From contig JAGGTU010000028.1 of the NCBI GenBank assembly GCA_021163545.1, forward strand, positions 1 to 9,447: 9,447 nt of DNA. The letters are read 5' to 3'. Under the pieces are notes generated by a model. That model ran no database searches, was not told the origin of the DNA, and saw only the letters and a program-made list of their open reading frames with translations. The translations under genes and the position numbers were made by a program. Origin of the DNA: a bacterium (GTDB lineage: Bacteria > Patescibacteriota > Minisyncoccia > Minisyncoccales > PEYH01). This document shows positions 6,249 through 9,447 of the stretch, piece after piece; positions within the stretch are counted from its first letter, which is position 1, and each line of letters starts with the position of its first letter.

Positions 6249-7517
6249 TCAACTTGTTACTCTTTTTATATCTGCGCCAATTTTTTGAAGCCTTTCTTCT
6301 ATTTTTTCATAGCCTCTATCTATTTGATAGACATTATTAATAATGGTGGTCCCTTTTGCTATTAATGCTCCGGCAATCAAAGATGCGCCTCCTCTTATAT
6401 CGGGTGAATCCACTTCAATTCCAAAAAGCGGGGTTTGCCCATTTACAATAGCCCTATGTGGATCAGCAAAAATAATTTGTGCTCCCATTTTATTCAATTC
6501 TTCCAAATATTTCAATCGCCCCTCATATAAAGGATCATGCAAAAGAGTCAATCCAGGAGTTTGGGTAGCTAATGCTCCAAATAAAGGAAGAAGATCTGTT
6601 GGAATGCCAGGATAAGGTAATGCTTGCACTTTATCAATTTTAAGATAACTCCAAGGTTTTACCTTAAGTGTGTTTTGGTCAATTATTTCAAAAGGTAAGC
6701 CAAAATTTTTTAACTTTTTAAGGGTTAACTCTAGAAACTTAAATTCAACATTTTTGACTAAGACCTCGCCTTTTGCGGCGGCAGCCATTAAAATAAAGGT
6801 TCCTGCCTCAATAGGATCATACATTAGTTTATGTTCAAACCCTTTAAGCTCTTTTTTGCCTTTTATTTTATAAGTGTGGGTATCTAAACATTCTATTTCA
6901 ACTCCCATTTTTCTTAACACTTTTACTAACTCTTGCACAGGATAATCACCATCGGCGCATTTTAAAAGCGCTTCTTTTTCACAAGTTGAAAGATATAAAA
7001 GGATATTTTCTGTTGTTGTGACACTAAATTCACTTAAAATCACTAAGTTGGAAGTTCTTTCCTGTGGTCTTGAAAATACAAAACTGTCTTCTTTGGCAAC
7101 AATTTCTACACCAAGCTGAGAAAAAGCATCTAAATGGGTGGTGATAGGTCTTGCACCAATTAGACATCCTCCCGGCTGTGGAATTTCCACTTCTTTAAAA
7201 TTGGCAAGTAAGGCTCCAATTAGTAAAACAGATCCTCTTAGTTTTGAAACTAATTTTTTATTTAGTTTGCTGGGATGAATGTCTCCTGCCTTTATTCTAA
7301 CTTTCCTTTCATCCAGCCAAGTAACCTCTGCTCCTAAGCTTTTTATAATTTCTATTAAAGTTAAAACATCTTTAATAAGTGGAAGATTATCAATAACACA
7401 GAACTCTTTTGTCAAAAGCGAGGCTGCCAAAACCGGAAAGGCGGCGTTTTTGGCGCCCATAGCAGCAATCTCGCCCTTAAGTGGCTTGGCTCCTTGAATA
7501 ATAAATTTCTCTGTCAT
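6249..7517 (-). CDS. murA: UDP-N-acetylglucosamine 1-carboxyvinyltransferase
   Basis: Transfers enolpyruvate from phosphoenolpyruvate to UDP-GlcNAc, the first committed step of peptidoglycan precursor synthesis, in the cytoplasm. Length is 422 residues (family about 418-430). Both lobes of the inside-out alpha/beta barrel are present. Visible sites are GAKNAAFPVL (21-30) with the substrate-binding Lys23-Asn24, the catalytic loop PGGCLIGARP (115-124) with Cys118 (equivalent to Cys115 in E. coli, the fosfomycin target), DPIEAGTF (234-241), GIPTD (304-308) with the catalytic Asp308, and the C-terminal IRGGASLIAGALIAKGTT with QIDRGYE (398-404). The cysteine rather than aspartate at 118 predicts fosfomycin sensitivity at the enzyme level. 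It is the first gene of the minus-strand run, starting 90 bases from the divergent PEGA gene, behind a plausible promoter at 7535-7563. The leader would be only about 10 bases, without a Shine-Dalgarno sequence. Confidence 0.97.
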   Translation of the reverse strand: MTEKFIIQGAKPLKGEIAAMGAKNAAFPVLAASLLTKEFCVIDNLPLIKDVLTLIEIIKSLGAEVTWLDERKVRIKAGDIHPSKLNKKLVSKLRGSVLLIGALLANFKEVEIPQPGGCLIGARPITTHLDAFSQLGVEIVAKEDSFVFSRPQERTSNLVILSEFSVTTTENILLYLSTCEKEALLKCADGDYPVQELVKVLRKMGVEIECLDTHTYKIKGKKELKGFEHKLMYDPIEAGTFILMAAAAKGEVLVKNVEFKFLELTLKKLKNFGLPFEIIDQNTLKVKPWSYLKIDKVQALPYPGIPTDLLPLFGALATQTPGLTLLHDPLYEGRLKYLEELNKMGAQIIFADPHRAIVNGQTPLFGIEVDSPDIRGGASLIAGALIAKGTTIINNVYQIDRGYEKIEERLQKIGADIKRVTS

Positions 7518-7534
7518 GTTCTTTGACTTTTTTG

Positions 7535-7563
7535 ATATTAAAACAATTTTTTGTTTTTGGCAA
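7535..7563 (-). promoter_or_regulatory. Probable promoter of the murA-mreB1 gene run
   Basis: On the minus strand, TTGCCA (7558-7563; 5 of 6 to TTGACA) is followed after 17 bases by TAATAT (7535-7540; 4 of 6 to TATAAT). Transcription would start near 7528, giving a leader of about 10 bases before the murA ATG at 7517. The spacer is an A-rich tract. It lies back to back with the divergent promoter at 7572-7600, so the two -35 boxes are only 8 bases apart and polymerase binding could be mutually exclusive. Confidence 0.45.
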
Positions 7564-7571
7564 ATTTCCAG

Positions 7572-7600
7572 TTGAAATACTACGAGGATTTAGTTAAAAT
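7572..7600 (+). promoter_or_regulatory. Probable leaderless promoter of the PEGA-protein gene
   Basis: TTGAAA (7572-7577; 5 of 6 to TTGACA), a 17-base spacer, then TAAAAT (7595-7600; 5 of 6 to TATAAT). The expected start of transcription, about 7 bases past the -10 box, is at 7607-7608, which is the A of an in-frame ATG at 7608. This favours a leaderless mRNA and argues against the longer reading frame that opens at 7551, because that ATG would lie upstream of the promoter. Confidence 0.6.
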
Positions 7601-7607
7601 TAATTCA

Positions 7608-9062
7608 ATGCGCAAAACTCAGAAAAAAATTCTCTTTCTTTGTCTGGTTTTATTCTTTATCCTCTCCTCTTCATTTTTTGTTTTTTATTCCCAAGGATAT
7701 CGGTTTGATTTTAAGAATAAGAAGATAGTTCAAACAGGTGGGCTGTTTTTAAAAATCATACCCTCGGGAGTTAAAATTTATCTCAATGGAAAATACCTCA
7801 AAAAAACAAATTTTTTGTTTAATTCTCTGTTTTTAAACAACTTAATTCCTAACGAATACACAATTCAGGTTCAAAAAGAGGGATATCATTCTTGGGAAAA
7901 AACGCTCCCAATCGAAGAGCTGAAGGTTACCGAGGCAAAGTATATAATGCTTTTCCCAAAAAAAATCGACTTTCAAAACATAGAGGGAAATATTCAGCAA
8001 ATTTTTCCCTCTCCTTCAAATGAATATTTTATTCTGCAAAAAAAAATTAATAACACTTGGCAATTAGTTTTACTTTCATCCTCTCTTCAAAAAGAAGTTT
8101 TGTTGAATGAAGAAGATATTTCTTCATCTCAAACCCAAAAAACGAAATTGAAAAAATCTTTACCAAAGCGAATTCAAAATATCATTTGGGCAAGTAATGA
8201 AAGAAAAATCCTTCTTCAATTAGAGGACGGCAACCAAATAAAACATTTGCTAGTGGGTTTGGAAAATAAAAAGATTCAAGAAATTAACCTCAAGGATATT
8301 AAAATTCGTGAAATAAAATTTCACCCAAAAGACTCTAATACATTATATGCGTTGGGTGCCAAAATCAATCAAGTAAAGGAAGAATCTTGGCAAATGTTTA
8401 TCATCAAAGCGCCAACTTTTCTCCCAGCCGAAATTAAGCTTAGTCCTGATATTGCCCCTATAACTTTTGATTTTATAAATGGTGATATCGTTTGGCTAAA
8501 CAAAGATGGCTTTCTATTTAGGGGAGTATTAAAAAATCAAAGCGGACTTTCTATTTCAGAAATTTTTAATCTCAGACCAAAAAAGATACAACAAGATACA
8601 AACTATAGATTAAAACTCCTACAAGGGAATATTTTCTTATTTGAAGGAGAAAAATTATTTTGGCTTGACCCAACAAGACATCTTTTTGTTCCTGTCTCAG
8701 ACGCTGTAGAAGATATGCAGCTTTCCCCTGATAATAAAAAAATTGCCATCTCCACTGGACATCAAATTTGGCTATTTTATCTTCAAGACGATTATCAGCA
8801 GCCCCGGAGATTTGTTTTAGAAAGGTTTCTTCTCACCACAAGTGAATCAGCGATAAAAAATATAGCTTGGTTAAACCCTTATTATTTGATTATCGGTTAT
8901 GGAAATGGAATTAAAATTACAGAAATTGATAACCGCTCTCGTTTAAACGAGGTTATCATCTCTGAGTTTAGAAACCCTCAAATTTTTTGGGTCCAGAATA
9001 AAAAAAGACTTTTTGCCTTTTCTGAGCAAAAAGTCTTTTTCACAGATGACATCTTGAAGTAA
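7608..9062 (+). CDS. Membrane-anchored PEGA-domain protein with beta-propeller-like C-terminal region
   Basis: A 484-residue protein of unknown function. The N-terminus has a short basic segment (MRKTQKK) and a hydrophobic helix (about 8-27), read as a signal anchor placing the rest outside the cytoplasm. There is no lipobox or obvious signal-peptidase site. Next comes YSQGYRFDF, then a PEGA domain at about 45-117, with IIPSGVKIYLNGKYLKKT, LIPNEYTIQVQKEGY and a closing beta-strand. Residues about 120-484 are rich in short beta-strands and contain a repeat-like signature, LSPDNKKIAIS with HQIWLFYL (372-391), typical of WD40/TolB-type blades; a divergent propeller is inferred. An in-frame ATG at 7551 would add 19 residues, but the promoter at 7572-7600 lies downstream of it, so 7608 is preferred. 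PEGA proteins of this layout are common in Patescibacteria and are thought to act at the cell surface. The gene diverges from murA and ends flush against the convergent HTH gene. The last 20 codons overlap a strong hairpin. Confidence 0.85.
   Translation: MRKTQKKILFLCLVLFFILSSSFFVFYSQGYRFDFKNKKIVQTGGLFLKIIPSGVKIYLNGKYLKKTNFLFNSLFLNNLIPNEYTIQVQKEGYHSWEKTLPIEELKVTEAKYIMLFPKKIDFQNIEGNIQQIFPSPSNEYFILQKKINNTWQLVLLSSSLQKEVLLNEEDISSSQTQKTKLKKSLPKRIQNIIWASNERKILLQLEDGNQIKHLLVGLENKKIQEINLKDIKIREIKFHPKDSNTLYALGAKINQVKEESWQMFIIKAPTFLPAEIKLSPDIAPITFDFINGDIVWLNKDGFLFRGVLKNQSGLSISEIFNLRPKKIQQDTNYRLKLLQGNIFLFEGEKLFWLDPTRHLFVPVSDAVEDMQLSPDNKKIAISTGHQIWLFYLQDDYQQPRRFVLERFLLTTSESAIKNIAWLNPYYLIIGYGNGIKITEIDNRSRLNEVIISEFRNPQIFWVQNKKRLFAFSEQKVFFTDDILK
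9002..9040. terminator. Perfect 15-bp terminator-like hairpin inside the 3' end of the PEGA gene
   Basis: aaaaagactttttgc (9002-9016) and gcaaaaagtcttttt (9026-9040) are perfect reverse complements around a 9-base loop. On the minus strand the stem ends in six T's (9006-9001) and begins 22 bases after the HTH gene's stop, a normal position for an intrinsic terminator of that gene. On the plus strand the stem ends in five T's, but the PEGA stop codon lies about 20 bases further on. Termination there would leave the PEGA mRNA without a stop unless translating ribosomes keep the hairpin open. Most likely it serves the minus strand, or both. Confidence 0.65.
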
Positions 9063-9305
9063 TCATTTACCCTGGCATTTTCTTAAAAATCGATTCAAAT
9101 CTTTTTCAAAAATTCTATAAGTTCTCTGATTTAGTTTGATTGCCCTAATTTTTCCTTCTCTTATATAGCGCCAAACGGTTGATCTTCTAAGACGCAAACG
9201 TTCTGCCACCTCTTGAGGAGTCAAAAGGGAGGTAGCTTTGAGTTTTTGTTTAGAGCTTTTTAAGTTAAAAAGGGGTATATTTTTTTCTTGTTTCTTTTTT
9301 GCCAT
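9063..9305 (-). CDS. Small excisionase/MerR-type helix-turn-helix DNA-binding protein
   Basis: An 80-residue protein with a basic, probably disordered N-terminus (MAKKKQEKN, to about residue 25), followed by a single winged-helix domain. LLTPQEVAERLRLRRSTVWRYIREGKIRAIKL (27-58) contains the helix-turn-helix, and RTYRIFEKDLNRFLRK (61-76) gives the wing and last helix. The pattern is that of the HTH_17 excisionase-family DNA-binding domain found in phage Xis proteins and in many small chromosomal regulators. No integrase, att site or phage gene is present here, so it is better called a small DNA-binding regulator than an excisionase. A consensus -10 box (9312-9317) ends only 6 bases before the ATG, suggesting leaderless expression. 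Transcription probably ends at the hairpin 9002-9040. Its stop abuts the convergent PEGA stop with no spacer. Confidence 0.85.
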   Translation of the reverse strand: MAKKKQEKNIPLFNLKSSKQKLKATSLLTPQEVAERLRLRRSTVWRYIREGKIRAIKLNQRTYRIFEKDLNRFLRKCQGK

Positions 9306-9311
9306 TATCTA

Positions 9312-9340
9312 ATTATAACCACTTTCTTATAAAAAATAAA
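9312..9340 (-). promoter_or_regulatory. Probable leaderless promoter of the HTH gene
   Basis: On the minus strand a perfect TATAAT lies at 9312-9317. With a 17-base spacer the -35 position is TTTATT (9335-9340), only 3 of 6 to consensus and inside the T-tract of the upstream terminator. The expected transcription start coincides with the ATG at 9305. No ribosome-binding site is seen between them. The -10 is convincing; the -35 is weak. Confidence 0.5.
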
Positions 9341-9362
9341 GCCCTCGGGGTTAGCCGAGGGC
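9331..9362 (-). terminator. Intrinsic terminator of the gene entering from the right edge
   Basis: On the minus strand gccctcgg (9362-9355) pairs with ccgagggc (9348-9341), an 8-bp GC-rich stem with a 6-base loop, followed by tttatttttt (9340-9331). This is a textbook Rho-independent terminator. The stop codon of the upstream gene lies in its loop. Confidence 0.88.
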
Positions 9363-9447
9363 GTAGCGCTCAAAGGCCCATTGAACCATACGCATCATCC
9401 TTGGACCTAAAAGTGGTGGAAGCTTTTCTTTGGCAAAAAACCCGATC
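9351..9447 (-). CDS. C-terminal fragment of an unidentified protein (cut by the window edge)
   Basis: The minus-strand frame open from the window edge gives 31 residues before TAA (9353-9351). It reads as IGFFAKEKLPPLLGP followed by RMMRMVQWAFERYALG. It is followed at once by an intrinsic terminator on the same strand, which supports a real gene end. The mix of basic and aromatic residues suggests an amphipathic or membrane-proximal helix, but no family can be recognised from this length. The stop codon lies in the loop of the terminator hairpin, so the last codons (ALG) form one arm of the stem. Confidence 0.6.
   Translation of the reverse strand, partial: IGFFAKEKLPPLLGPRMMRMVQWAFERYALG

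Noticed and set aside
285..9305. UGA-recoded genetic code (Gracilibacteria/Absconditabacteria type)
   Set aside because: murA, mreB2, holB, frr and the HTH gene end at TGA at the expected family lengths, and the tryptophans are encoded by TGG.
9063..9305. Prophage or integrative element
   Set aside because: A single excisionase-type HTH protein is the only hint; no integrase, structural genes or attachment repeats are present.

Overview
The window reads as chromosomal DNA from an ultra-small, genome-reduced bacterium of the Candidate Phyla Radiation (Patescibacteria, most like Parcubacteria). This is inferred from the AT-rich composition, genes that overlap or nearly touch, almost no Shine-Dalgarno sequences, a prolyl-tRNA synthetase of only 421 residues without its editing insertion, and a membrane-anchored PEGA-domain protein of a kind common in that group. 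TGA is used as an ordinary stop in several genes (murA, mreB2, holB, frr, the HTH gene), so this is not the UGA-recoded (code 25) branch.

Layout. Positions 1-284 are non-coding as far as can be supported and hold a GC-rich compound inverted repeat (75-229). Positions 285-7517 are one long minus-strand gene run, transcribed in the order murA, mreB2, holB, frr, rseP, proS, mreB1. Every junction overlaps by 4 or 8 bases or has a 3-base gap, except murA/mreB2. That 56-base spacer is built entirely of degenerate octamer repeats. A likely promoter for the run lies at 7535-7563. Divergent from it, a plus-strand gene (best start 7608) encodes a membrane-anchored PEGA protein with a beta-propeller-like remainder. 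It converges, with no spacer, on a small minus-strand helix-turn-helix gene (9063-9305). At the right edge is the C-terminal end of another minus-strand gene, whose stop codon sits in the loop of its own terminator.

How the genes work together. The run combines envelope growth (MurA for the first committed peptidoglycan step, two MreB actin homologues for wall patterning, an intramembrane protease) with core information processing (clamp-loader delta-prime, ribosome recycling factor, prolyl-tRNA synthetase). The frr-rseP-proS order is the widespread bacterial frr-uppS-cdsA-dxr-rseP-proS neighbourhood with the lipid and isoprenoid genes missing. The extensive overlaps imply translational coupling.

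No clearly new multi-gene system is visible: no defence, CRISPR, prophage or transposase genes. The points most worth checking are the structured GC-rich element, the octamer repeats, the apparently leaderless promoters, the terminator hairpin embedded in the PEGA coding sequence, and the anchored/unanchored MreB pair.
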